A stretch of DNA of 64,000 bases from the IMG/VR virus record IMGVR_UViG_3300023223_001361, positions 62,001 through 126,000 of that record; one strand, 5' to 3'. Positions within the stretch are counted from its first letter, which is position 1; the number at the start of each line of letters is the position of its first letter. This stretch comes from a virus. The translations under genes were made by a program, and so were the position numbers. Shown in pieces: positions 24,494-30,702 of this stretch. The notes under the pieces were generated by a model, which was given only the letters and a program-made list of their open reading frames with translations, was not told the origin of the DNA and searched no databases.

Positions 24494-25316
24494 AGAATTA
24501 TTAAAACATGCTCAAGCAAAAGGTTATATTTCAGAACGAAAAAAAATAGTGCCTGGACGTATGAAATGGTCTTATAGAGCCAGAGATATCCATAAACAAG
24601 ACTATGATTTTTCAGATCCAGGAACATATGTTTTTAGCTTTGATAATATTTCTCATATGTTTCAAATACACGCTACCTTTTCATCTACCGTTGTTCGAGA
24701 CGAAAACAATTCTTTGCTATATGACCATACTATAAAAAATAATTCTACTTTTCTAGAAATAAAAGATCATTTATCTCCTCAGGCGGAGGAAAAATATAAA
24801 AACATTAACCAGGAAAAATTAATCAAAAGATTTTCTGAAATGGTCGAAATAGTAGATGAACAAGGAAAGAGAGGTAGAACACTCAAAAAGAGTCAAAATT
24901 ATCATTATAGTTACATCTATAACTATAATAATCCAGGCAAACCTTATTGGTCGATCTCCCATAAAAATTATCCGAATTTCAATTTTGCAGTATATCCAGG
25001 AGAAGGATTTAATACAATATATAAAAAATATGTTAGAGCTGACGCTTATATTGCATACCGAAATATTGCATACCAACGTGGTGAAGATTACATGGAAACC
25101 AAACAAAGACTCGGAATATTTCTGCATCAAACAGTAAATAATGACAAAATATTGGAATACATAAGTTTGTGTCAAGAAATGTTAGCAATAGCTGAGAAAG
25201 AAGAAAAAGACAGAACAAAAAAGTGCAAAGTATCCGAATGCACAAATCGGAAACACCAGGGAAATTTTATAGATAGTTATTGTGCTCCTTGTTATAGTGA
25301 CAAAATAAGATCATGA
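24486..25316 (+). CDS. KGYI-tag family protein with C-terminal zinc finger
   Basis: 276 residues from ATG 24486. Start MIEELLKHAQAKGYI. Two copies of a beta-rich module that includes a S-x-x-N/K-x-x-F-x-F/I-pattern (one near residue 45, one near 145). The second is followed by a helix ISLCQEMLAIAE like those of the genes at 25675 and 30703. The C-terminus carries CKVSECTNR...CAPCYSDK, a treble-clef-like zinc site. Function unknown. Confidence 0.65.
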   Translation: MIEELLKHAQAKGYISERKKIVPGRMKWSYRARDIHKQDYDFSDPGTYVFSFDNISHMFQIHATFSSTVVRDENNSLLYDHTIKNNSTFLEIKDHLSPQAEEKYKNINQEKLIKRFSEMVEIVDEQGKRGRTLKKSQNYHYSYIYNYNNPGKPYWSISHKNYPNFNFAVYPGEGFNTIYKKYVRADAYIAYRNIAYQRGEDYMETKQRLGIFLHQTVNNDKILEYISLCQEMLAIAEKEEKDRTKKCKVSECTNRKHQGNFIDSYCAPCYSDKIRS

Positions 25317-25678
25317 TAGACGAATTAATAAAGAAAGCAAGAGAGAAAGGATATATTACTGAAGAAAAGATTCTACCAACAGAAGTAGTACCTCTTAATA
25401 CAAATTATTGGCCTGTTGACGTTTTAGAGGCAAGTAATACTATATCTCATTTACGAAATGAAATATTAGAAATAATCAGTCCTTGTCATCTTGATAAAAT
25501 AGAAGCTCTGATCTGGAATTCGAACATTGAGTATATACGTGAATTATTAAATGAATTAGAAAAATGTAAGCAACGACAAAAAACCCCTTCTTTATTTGGA
25601 GACAAAATTCAAGATGTCGGTGCATTTATAGATTTAATATGCAAATATAGATATCCTAAATGTGACAGTGATAAATGA
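25313..25678 (+). CDS. KGYI-tag family protein, short type
   Basis: 121 residues. Start MIDELIKKAREKGYI, then a linker and a helical domain (EILEIISPCHLDKIEALIWN..IRELLNELEKC) that is paralogous to the gene at 26160. ATGA coupled. Unknown function. Confidence 0.65.
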   Translation: MIDELIKKAREKGYITEEKILPTEVVPLNTNYWPVDVLEASNTISHLRNEILEIISPCHLDKIEALIWNSNIEYIRELLNELEKCKQRQKTPSLFGDKIQDVGAFIDLICKYRYPKCDSDK

Positions 25679-26163
25679 TAGACGAATTAATAAAGAAAGC
25701 AAGAGAGAAAGGATATATTGCATCAGTGCCGTCGAAATTGATGTCATCAGTGCCGAAAGACACGGTGAAGTGGGATGTTCGAGAATTAACATGTGAACGG
25801 ACTACTGCGCCTTTAGGGGTACTTCGTCTCGTCTTCACTCATCGAGGATTTAAAAATTATAAATTTCTAATCCATCCAGCTCTAGGGTGCAAAAGACTTT
25901 ACAAATTATGTAATGCCGGTTTTAAATATAAAGACATAGAAGCGTATGATTCTTCTATTGATACGATTGAAACTATTAAAGCTCGATTAGAAACAGATGA
26001 TGATTCTATAGCTGAAAGTTACATAAAAATGTGTAAAAGGATACTTTCATATGTAAAAAATACATATAATACTCCGAAGAAAGATTCATCCAGTCTCTTT
26101 TCGGAACATAATTTAACTCCAAAGGATTTTTGGGAAGAAATATTTTCGGTAACAAATAAATGA
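25675..26163 (+). CDS. KGYI-tag family protein, long type
   Basis: 162 residues. The first 45 nt are identical to those of the gene at 25313. The body (VKWDVRELT, FTHRGFKNYKFLIHP, IKMCKRILSYVK) is clearly paralogous to the gene at 30703. Unknown function. Confidence 0.65.
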   Translation: MIDELIKKAREKGYIASVPSKLMSSVPKDTVKWDVRELTCERTTAPLGVLRLVFTHRGFKNYKFLIHPALGCKRLYKLCNAGFKYKDIEAYDSSIDTIETIKARLETDDDSIAESYIKMCKRILSYVKNTYNTPKKDSSSLFSEHNLTPKDFWEEIFSVTNK

Positions 26164-26501
26164 TAGATGAACTGATAAAGAGAGCTCAAGAAAAGGGATA
26201 CATTCCTGAAGCAAAATCACCACAGGCAAAAACGGAACTTCCCATACTCGAAATGCCCATCCCTCAAGATCCAACGCTCGCCACATCTGATTTACAGAAA
26301 CGTATATTAAAAATAGTAGACACGAAACGACCAGGTAAAATAGAAGACGTGATTATTAATTCATCTGTTAAAATGATTCTTGGAATGATAAATGAACTAA
26401 GGAAATTTCAAGAAAATTATGGAGCTGTTTGTTTCGATGGAGAAGAAATCAAAAATATTGATGCATTTATCCATTTAATACTTGAATATAGAGATATTTA
26501 A
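26160..26501 (+). CDS. KGYI-tag family protein, short type
   Basis: 113 residues. MIDELIKRAQEKGYI start, Pro-rich linker, then the same helical domain as 25313 (RILKIVDTKRPGKIEDVI..INELRKF). Last forward gene before the reverse-strand virion cassette, whose stop it meets end to end. Confidence 0.65.
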   Translation: MIDELIKRAQEKGYIPEAKSPQAKTELPILEMPIPQDPTLATSDLQKRILKIVDTKRPGKIEDVIINSSVKMILGMINELRKFQENYGAVCFDGEEIKNIDAFIHLILEYRDI

Positions 26502-26758
26502 GAATCGTCAATAACTACCTTGATTTTCTCTCCAGCAGCAATTTGCCCTGGATTCAAATAGACTCGGATACGAGTTTTATCAACGATAGAATTTTCGACA
26601 CGGACAGTTTGTGGAACAATATCTTCAATATAGACATCTGAAGATGAATATCTAGAAACGGTGACTTTTATTAGATGATCAATAGCTAATTCTGCTGTAT
26701 CGAAATCAACTAAATCCGCAACGGGTTCAACCAAGCCGCTTGTATATAAATTTGCCAT
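26498..26758 (-). CDS. small beta-rich virion-like protein
   Basis: 86 residues starting MANLYTSGLVEPVADLV; ATG 26758 chosen because AGGAG lies 9-13 bases upstream on the reverse strand. Beta-rich, low Lys, like the virion genes at 50-58 kb. Follows the late-promoter gene at 27407, probably in one transcript. Confidence 0.65.
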   Translation of the reverse strand: MANLYTSGLVEPVADLVDFDTAELAIDHLIKVTVSRYSSSDVYIEDIVPQTVRVENSIVDKTRIRVYLNPGQIAAGEKIKVVIDDS

Positions 26759-26768
26759 AATATATCTC

Positions 26769-27407
26769 CTATGGTTTAATGTAAAAGAATTGAATTTTAC
26801 CTGATGATGCTGAATCATCAAAAGTAGTTGTAAGACGAATAACGGTACCTGTAAGAAAATAAAATCTATTTGTTGAAAAGTTCCACTGTGCTGCTGCTGC
26901 TGTGTCGGCTGCTATAACTTTCATCTCATATGCATCAGTTTCTATAAGTCCAGCAACGCCATGAGCTGTGTCCACATTACCATTGTTTGGAAAGGATGCA
27001 ATATTAAATTGTTTACAGAATATGGTTTCTCCAGCATCAGTTACTTCATAGGGCCATATTTGTTCTGATGTAGACCATTGGAAAGCAGTGCTGCTAGAGG
27101 TAGTAACACCAAAGACATAATCGACTACAATAACTGAGCCTCCTGTAGGAGCAACAATAAAAGTTATAGTATCCCCAGAAACGCTATAATCTGTAGTTCG
27201 TTCTTGTTCAACCCCATCTAACGTGACTTCTTCTGTATCAGTATTAGGTGTATTAGTAAGAGTAAAGGTTACATTGACCCCATTGATAGTTCCAGAAGGA
27301 AGCTCCCCACGTATAAATCCAGAAAGAGTAATTTTTTCATCTAATTGATCTTGAAGTGGGTCAGTAACGCCACTAATTTGAGATGAACGAACTTTAGTTT
27401 CAGCCAT
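26769..27407 (-). CDS. virion/fibre-type structural protein
   Basis: 212 residues. Residues 33-100 contain a module (LPSGTINGVNVTFTLTNTPN, then TITFIVAPTGGSVIVVDYVF) that recurs in the protein at 57035. The remainder is Thr/Ala/Ser-rich beta. This composition is typical of tail-fibre or decoration proteins. It is preceded on its strand by TATAAATA at 27439-27446, so late expression is expected although the surrounding genes face the other way. Confidence 0.72.
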   Translation of the reverse strand: MAETKVRSSQISGVTDPLQDQLDEKITLSGFIRGELPSGTINGVNVTFTLTNTPNTDTEEVTLDGVEQERTTDYSVSGDTITFIVAPTGGSVIVVDYVFGVTTSSSTAFQWSTSEQIWPYEVTDAGETIFCKQFNIASFPNNGNVDTAHGVAGLIETDAYEMKVIAADTAAAAQWNFSTNRFYFLTGTVIRLTTTFDDSASSGKIQFFYIKP

Positions 27408-27438
27408 ATAATTTATAATCCAATTGAATATCTACTTG

Positions 27439-27446
27439 TATTTATA
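27439..27446 (-). promoter_or_regulatory. T4-type late promoter box
   Basis: TATAAATA on the reverse strand, 32 bases upstream of the ATG at 27407; predicted start near 27433. Placement ahead of a virion-type gene supports the call. Confidence 0.65.
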
Positions 27447-27607
27447 ATCTTGGAAAATGTGCCGACCCTTTATAGGCTGTAATCGGTAGAAATATTGAAG
27501 ATAAAGGCAATAATTGGTAAAGTCTCCTATTTCTAATAAATGCGTTTTTCGACGTTTATCGCGGTGTTGTTCGTTGTGTATACTTGGTATCTGGAGGATT
27601 GATCGTA

Positions 27608-27670
27608 CTCTTTGATGCCTACACTTTGCTCTTTGATGCCTACACTTTACTCTTTGATGCCTACACTGTG
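27608..27670 (+). repeat. 21-bp direct repeat, three copies
   Basis: Units 27608-27628, 27629-27649 and 27650-27670, each CTCTTTGATGCCTACACTTT plus one base; the third copy has one additional change. Perfectly tandem, in multiples of three. Could be an iteron-like binding array or a recent duplication. Confidence 0.9.
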
Positions 27671-27720
27671 CCAGCTAAGCGTGCGACGGAAGGCGGCTCC
27701 AATTTTTTCCCGCAGGATTC

Positions 27721-27736
27721 GAACGAGTATTCGTTT
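27721..27736. repeat. GAATATTC-type palindrome, copy 1 (degenerate)
   Basis: GAACGAGTATTCGTTT, one mismatch inside and one at the end relative to the ideal palindrome GAACGAATATTCGTTC. Confidence 0.6.
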
Positions 27737-27765
27737 CATTACTTGGACTGTCCAGGTTGCAACAT

Positions 27766-27778
27766 CGAATATTCGTTC
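27766..27778. repeat. GAATATTC-type palindrome, copy 2
   Basis: CGAATATTCGTTC, matching the right 13 bases of the ideal 16-bp palindrome; the left three are CAT. Confidence 0.65.
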
Positions 27779-27920
27779 TATAGGCTCCAGAAATTACTTG
27801 ACAAAACTCCCAAACTATGATTCCAAAATACATGAGAAAAACTTAGCATGCCCTTTGCATTAGCAATTTTCGTACCAACTATATATTTGGAATGAATCTT
27901 GCAATTGCAAGAACTGTTCA

Positions 27921-27936
27921 GAACGAATATTCATTC
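27921..27936. repeat. GAATATTC-type palindrome, copy 3
   Basis: GAACGAATATTCATTC, one mismatch to the ideal palindrome, 22 bases upstream of the ATG at 27958, an operator-like position. Confidence 0.7.
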
Positions 27937-27957
27937 CACCTAAAGGCACAAAATATT

Positions 27958-28182
27958 ATGAATGTCAAGTTTGATCCAAAAATGTTGAAAGGACATTATG
28001 ATCCGAATGACAAAATTCTTCGGATCCTTAGAGATTCGGAACTCACAGATGATGAAATAGAATTACTCTTAGCTGCTTACTTTCTAGCCTTTTCTACTAC
28101 ATATCCAAAGAAGTACAAAAAACTGGCACGCGAATGTGCCAAGAAGTCAATGAAAACTTTGTTGCCAGGTGTCATAAAATGA
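27958..28182 (+). CDS. hypothetical helical protein
   Basis: 74 residues from ATG 27958 (AAGG upstream); a longer frame from 27892 would run through the palindrome and is less likely. DDEIELLLAAYFLAFSTT helix and a basic tail. Converges with the reverse gene at 28199. Unknown. Confidence 0.55.
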   Translation: MNVKFDPKMLKGHYDPNDKILRILRDSELTDDEIELLLAAYFLAFSTTYPKKYKKLARECAKKSMKTLLPGVIK

Positions 28183-28198
28183 TTGGAGAAATTTTAGA

Positions 28199-28471
28199 TT
28201 AGATAAGATTTTCAAATTCTTTTATGATTTCCTCAAACTTCGAAAAGTCGTATATATCACGAAACTTATACCTGCCTCTATATCCACTATTACGCATTGA
28301 TTGCGAACGAGCTTTATAGCGTTTCATATCAGAGATGATGCCCTGGATATCTTCTTTGTTAAGTTTGTCTATATATTGTAACCATTCATCAAGGGCAAGC
28401 CCAGTTATACAGAACGCTTCACCATATAGCTTCTTAATATTATCCATTTCTTTTTGTTCCGTGTCATTCAT
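28199..28471 (-). CDS. small hypothetical protein
   Basis: 90 residues, helical, starts MNDTEQKEMDNIKKLYGEAF with GGAG upstream on the reverse strand, one base after the stop of the membrane protein gene upstream. Second gene of a reverse two-gene operon. Unknown. Confidence 0.65.
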   Translation of the reverse strand: MNDTEQKEMDNIKKLYGEAFCITGLALDEWLQYIDKLNKEDIQGIISDMKRYKARSQSMRNSGYRGRYKFRDIYDFSKFEEIIKEFENLI

Positions 28472-28472
28472 T

Positions 28473-28685
28473 TTAACGATCTCCAGAGCCTTTCAAATAA
28501 TCCTCAAGCGATGAATCAGAATCAAAAAACTTTTTTGAATCAAGAAAACCTTCCATATACCGAAAACGTCCATGTTCTTCAATCTTTGTTTTTCTTCCGA
28601 ATTCATCGAATGGATAAAAACCAAAAAACAACATACCCAGTATGCCACAAATAACTGCTAGTGAAGAGAGTATTCCAAATAACAT
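28473..28685 (-). CDS. small membrane protein
   Basis: 70 residues with one N-terminal transmembrane helix (LFGILSSLAVICGILGMLFF) and a charged C-terminal tail. AAAGGAG precedes ATG 28685. First gene of the reverse operon, preceded by the CTAAAG-type promoter at 28723-28752. Confidence 0.7.
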   Translation of the reverse strand: MLFGILSSLAVICGILGMLFFGFYPFDEFGRKTKIEEHGRFRYMEGFLDSKKFFDSDSSLEDYLKGSGDR

Positions 28686-28722
28686 ATTGATTCTCCTTTA
28701 ATATCTTAATACATACAATTAC

Positions 28723-28752
28723 TATATCGTCAGAAACCCTATATAACTTTAG
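28723..28752 (-). promoter_or_regulatory. CTAAAG/GATA phage promoter motif, reverse copy
   Basis: On the reverse strand CTAAAG, 18 bp, GATATA, with GACGATA as in the forward copies at 35.7-37.5 kb. Lies 38 bases before the ATG at 28685 and just after the terminator at 28765. Confidence 0.6.
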
Positions 28753-28764
28753 AATTCTAGGCAC

Positions 28765-28793
28765 AAAAAAAGACTGCTCCAGAACGGAGCAGC
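28765..28793 (-). terminator. intrinsic terminator of small RNA 2
   Basis: Reverse strand: GCTGCTCC, GTTCT loop, GGAGCAGT (8-bp stem with one G-U) followed by CTTTTTTT. Confidence 0.82.
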
Positions 28794-28861
28794 CTAGAAG
28801 GAGGTTCACGACAAACATAGGATAAATCATAATGAAGGATTCTATATATTTCCTTCTTATA
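28765..28861 (-). ncRNA. candidate small RNA 2
   Basis: A reverse-strand unit of about 97 nt from the predicted start near 28861 to the U-run. It contains no gene with a ribosome site. A 5' AGAAGG can pair with CCTTCT just before the terminator hairpin, enclosing an unpaired middle. Promoter and terminator both lie within this short span, which argues for a transcript that acts as RNA. Confidence 0.6.
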
Positions 28862-28867
28862 CTTTAT

Positions 28868-28896
28868 ATTCTATCAGTCTTCATACTCTTTGTCAA
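28868..28896 (-). promoter_or_regulatory. sigma70 promoter for small RNA 2
   Basis: Reverse strand TTGACA (28896-28891), 17 bp, TAGAAT (28873-28868). Confidence 0.78.
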
Positions 28897-28941
28897 GACA
28901 TTTTTCGTTTCTATGCCTCCATAATCATTAAAGATTTTAAG

Positions 28942-28980
28942 AAAAAAAGCCTCGTCGTGACTGTACACACAACGAGGCTT
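28942..28980 (-). terminator. intrinsic terminator of small RNA 1
   Basis: Reverse strand AAGCCTCGT...ACGAGGCTT, a 9-bp perfect stem followed by a run of T. One of the clearest terminators in the window. Confidence 0.88.
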
Positions 28981-29050
28981 CCTAAGAGACTTGCTTAACG
29001 GATCGTCTTACCGCACACGGTTTGCCAAACCGTGCGGCGTTCAAGTCTTT
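28942..29050 (-). ncRNA. candidate small RNA 1
   Basis: Reverse-strand unit of about 109 nt from the predicted start near 29050 to the U-run at 28942-28948. It has an upstream hairpin (29011-29037; 8-bp core ACGGTTTG/CAAACCGT extended by CCGC/GCGG), a single-stranded linker of about 30 nt, and a terminator hairpin. No ribosome site or gene. Architecture is that of a trans-acting bacterial sRNA, but I recognise no family. Confidence 0.65.
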
Positions 29051-29056
29051 AGACTC

Positions 29057-29085
29057 ATTCTATCAATATTTGTTCCATCTGTCAA
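29057..29085 (-). promoter_or_regulatory. sigma70 promoter for small RNA 1
   Basis: Reverse strand TTGACA (29085-29080), 17 bp, TAGAAT (29062-29057); same -10 hexamer as the promoter of small RNA 2. Confidence 0.82.
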
Positions 29086-29152
29086 CTCTTTTCTCAACTA
29101 TAGCGATTTTTTGTTACGTTATGCAACTTTGGTACCATAGGTGTCATCAGAA

Positions 29153-29208
29153 CGAATATTCAGTCATTAATTTAATGACTGAATATTCGTCGAATATTCA
29201 GTCATTAA
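29153..29208. repeat. triple alternating inverted repeat
   Basis: An 18-bp element CGAATATTCAGTCATTAA occurs at 29153-29170 (forward), 29172-29189 (inverted) and 29191-29208 (forward), separated by single T residues. Each neighbouring pair is a perfect palindrome (37 bp in total). The array lies between the reverse promoter at 29057 and the forward promoter at 29305, a position expected of a shared operator. Related degenerate sites lie at 27721-27936 and 29220-29235. Confidence 0.9.
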
Positions 29209-29286
29209 TGAAAGCACTAGAACGATCATTCGATCTGTGAAATTTTTAGAGATTTTTGGCGAAGTTGGCTCTTTTCTGGGGAATTT

Positions 29287-29333
29287 AGAATTGTCGAATT
29301 CTCCTTGACAAGGTGTCGCCTGCATGAGATAAT
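29287..29333 (+). promoter_or_regulatory. sigma70 promoter with adjacent inverted repeat
   Basis: TTGACA at 29305-29310, 17 bp, GATAAT at 29328-29333. Immediately upstream AGAATT-GTCG-AATTCT (29287-29302) is a small inverted repeat that could bind a regulator. Same ATGAGATAAT -10 context as the promoter at 38299. Confidence 0.8.
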
Positions 29334-29355
29334 ATAAGAGTAGGAGATATATGAC

Positions 29356-29514
29356 ATGAAAACGAAAAATCCAAAAACCCCAATGCAGTGTCTAGAGTGT
29401 AATAAGAAGTTTAATAAGGTTATCACGGATCGCACGTATGAAGTTCGATGCCCACGTTGTAAAGGGTACGATACTGAGGTTGCTTGTAATCTCTTATCAT
29501 ATGAGGGTAAATAA
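29356..29514 (+). CDS. small zinc-ribbon protein
   Basis: 52 residues with CLEC and CPRC knuckles around a beta hairpin. Clear paralogue of the protein at 35781 (shared CxEC-x-x-KF, then TYE-x-x-CP-x-CK-x-YD). SD TAGGAGAT. First gene after the promoter at 29305. Possibly a transcription or translation modulator. Confidence 0.7.
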   Translation: MKTKNPKTPMQCLECNKKFNKVITDRTYEVRCPRCKGYDTEVACNLLSYEGK

Positions 29515-29516
29515 CG

Positions 29517-29756
29517 ATGAAAAAAGAAATTAAAGAATTCAAATATCAACATCCTGCTTCTTTTAGTGGACACACGATCCGATTAATCCAGAATGGTAAC
29601 AGATACTTAGTAGCACATTATCTGCCCGGCGGTGAGGATCTTTATCCTCATGGATATAGATACAGCAATCTAGCTGCCGCTGAAGCTCAGATAGAAGATA
29701 TTGAAGCTCACTTAATCGAGCAAGGTTATGAGGTGTCAGCACGATACTATTTCTAA
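29517..29756 (+). CDS. small hypothetical protein
   Basis: 79 residues: beta-hairpin start (HTIRLIQNGNRYLVAHY) then an acidic helix. Two bases after the zinc-ribbon gene. Unknown. Confidence 0.6.
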   Translation: MKKEIKEFKYQHPASFSGHTIRLIQNGNRYLVAHYLPGGEDLYPHGYRYSNLAAAEAQIEDIEAHLIEQGYEVSARYYF

Positions 29757-29772
29757 CAGAGGAATTAGCTTA

Positions 29773-29838
29773 ATGAATGAGAAGCAAAAGCTCGAAAAGC
29801 ACAGTGATGTATTATATAGATTAAAGATAAGGAGATAA
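29773..29838 (+). CDS. possible 21-residue peptide
   Basis: ATG with AGAGGAA upstream; encodes a basic peptide whose stop abuts the next gene. May instead be a leader whose translation feeds the next start. Confidence 0.35.
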   Translation: MNEKQKLEKHSDVLYRLKIRR

Positions 29839-29839
29839 T

Positions 29840-30145
29840 ATGACACCAAATTTTTGGAATGACTTTAATCAGTTTCTTGTTGCTGCTCAAGAAGTGATCG
29901 ATGAGTATTGGATTATGTCAAAATTCGATCCTGAGAGGAAACCGGATCTTGATTGGTCTGAAGGGAAGCGGTATGTCAAGGTATTTCGAGAAGGTTCGGT
30001 TCATTGTTTCGTGGATAAGACTAATGGAAATATCCTTAAAGCTGCCAGTTGGAAAGCTCCAGCGAAACATGCTAGAGGCAATATAGGAGATCCAGATAAC
30101 GGTCAGTCTGCTATGGGCCCGCATGGTGCTAATTATTTGAGGTAA
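29840..30145 (+). CDS. conserved small phage protein
   Basis: 101 residues. The segment RYVKVFREGSVHCFVDK and TNGNILKAASWKAPAKHARG is a pattern I recognise from many phages; function unknown. The WKAPA element recurs at the end of the gene at 35929. SD AAGGAGAT. Confidence 0.75.
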   Translation: MTPNFWNDFNQFLVAAQEVIDEYWIMSKFDPERKPDLDWSEGKRYVKVFREGSVHCFVDKTNGNILKAASWKAPAKHARGNIGDPDNGQSAMGPHGANYLR

Positions 30146-30155
30146 TACAAAAGTT

Positions 30156-30317
30156 ATGACCCAGATATCAATAATCGATGACATATATTTGGAAGGATAT
30201 ACTGCCTATGTTGCAGGCTTAGATATTCATGATAATCCTTATAACAGTGGTGATGAACTTAGTTCATGGGATGATGGATGGTATCAAGCAAGACAAGATA
30301 TATTAGATGAGATGTAA
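30156..30317 (+). CDS. RMF-like small protein
   Basis: 53 residues. GYTAYVAG..NPY.......SWDDGWYQAR follows the pattern of ribosome-modulation-factor-like domains found in phages (G-x-x-A-x-x-x-G, NPY, W-x-x-GW). Might bind ribosomes or be structural only; function inferred weakly. Confidence 0.6.
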   Translation: MTQISIIDDIYLEGYTAYVAGLDIHDNPYNSGDELSSWDDGWYQARQDILDEM

Positions 30318-30519
30318 AATCTGCAAAGGAGAAGATTGCGAAGCAATCGAGTGTGAAGTTTGTCAAAAGCTATATTGTGTATGGCAGCTTAATGATCTCG
30401 GTTCTAAAGACTGTTGCGATGATTGCACGGAGATATGTTATTCTTGTGGTGGTTGTGGGATCGAATATGAAGAGACTTGTTTCACATGTGCCGGCCGCGG
30501 TAAAGTAGCTATAGAATAA
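30307..30519 (+). CDS. Cys-rich DnaJ-type zinc-finger protein
   Basis: 70 residues with many Cys in CxxC pairs, including CYSCGGCG and CFTCAGRG like the DnaJ CxxCxGxG repeats. Overlaps the previous gene by 11 bases. Probably binds two or more zinc ions; possible chaperone-like or nucleic-acid contact role. Confidence 0.65.
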   Translation: MRCKICKGEDCEAIECEVCQKLYCVWQLNDLGSKDCCDDCTEICYSCGGCGIEYEETCFTCAGRGKVAIE

Positions 30520-30541
30520 AGGAATCATATAAGGATCACCT

Positions 30542-30604
30542 ATGTTAACTGTAATACTTCTTCTGATAGTCCTTCTGGTTGTTGTCTCAGCTTTTTTGGA
30601 GTAA
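30542..30604 (+). CDS. possible 20-residue membrane peptide
   Basis: Start AGGATCACCT ATG; the peptide is a single hydrophobic helix (LTVILLLIVLLVVVSAF). Short membrane peptides occur in phage early regions, but coding status is unproven. Confidence 0.4.
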   Translation: MLTVILLLIVLLVVVSAFLE

Positions 30605-30605
30605 T

Positions 30606-30701
30606 ATGGAAATCGCAGCAGGCATTATTGGCTTTATTATTGGTGTGCTATTGACGAATATAGCATGGATAGTCTACTTCACTATAATTGTTGAAGATTG
30701 A
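30606..30701 (+). CDS. possible 31-residue membrane peptide
   Basis: One base after the previous stop; single hydrophobic helix (GIIGFIIGVLLTNIAWIVYF). The tandem placement of two membrane peptides supports translation. Confidence 0.45.
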   Translation: MEIAAGIIGFIIGVLLTNIAWIVYFTIIVED

Positions 30702-30702
30702 A

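Larger units (their letters stand above)
27447..27957. other. gene-poor stretch with repeats
   Basis: About 510 bp without a convincing gene. It holds the 21-bp triplicate (27608-27670), three palindrome-type elements (27721, 27766, 27921) and a patch at about 27670-27725 that looks richer in G+C than its surroundings. A weakly supported frame (TTG at 27599 with GGAGG upstream, to 27820) reads straight through the repeats with a FDAYTLL heptad; I treat it as doubtful. Confidence 0.6.

Noticed and set aside
24819-25245. Reverse-strand open frames opposite the KGYI-tag gene
   Set aside because: Low-complexity complement frames without ribosome sites.
27579-27584. TATACT as a promoter -10 on the forward strand
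   Set aside because: No acceptable -35 at 16-18 bp and no TGn extension in the right place.
27608-27670. CRISPR array
   Set aside because: Units are directly adjacent with no spacers.
27584-27863. Two overlapping forward open frames through the 21-bp repeats
   Set aside because: Repeats are multiples of three and keep several frames open; composition is unlike neighbouring proteins. A TTG start with GGAGG at 27599 remains a low-probability option.
28454-28654. Forward open frame opposite the reverse operon
   Set aside because: Shadow of two reverse genes that have clear SD sequences and a promoter.
29022-29240. Forward open frame through the palindrome array
   Set aside because: It runs across a promoter, hairpin and perfect inverted repeats and has no SD; non-coding control function explains the sequence better.
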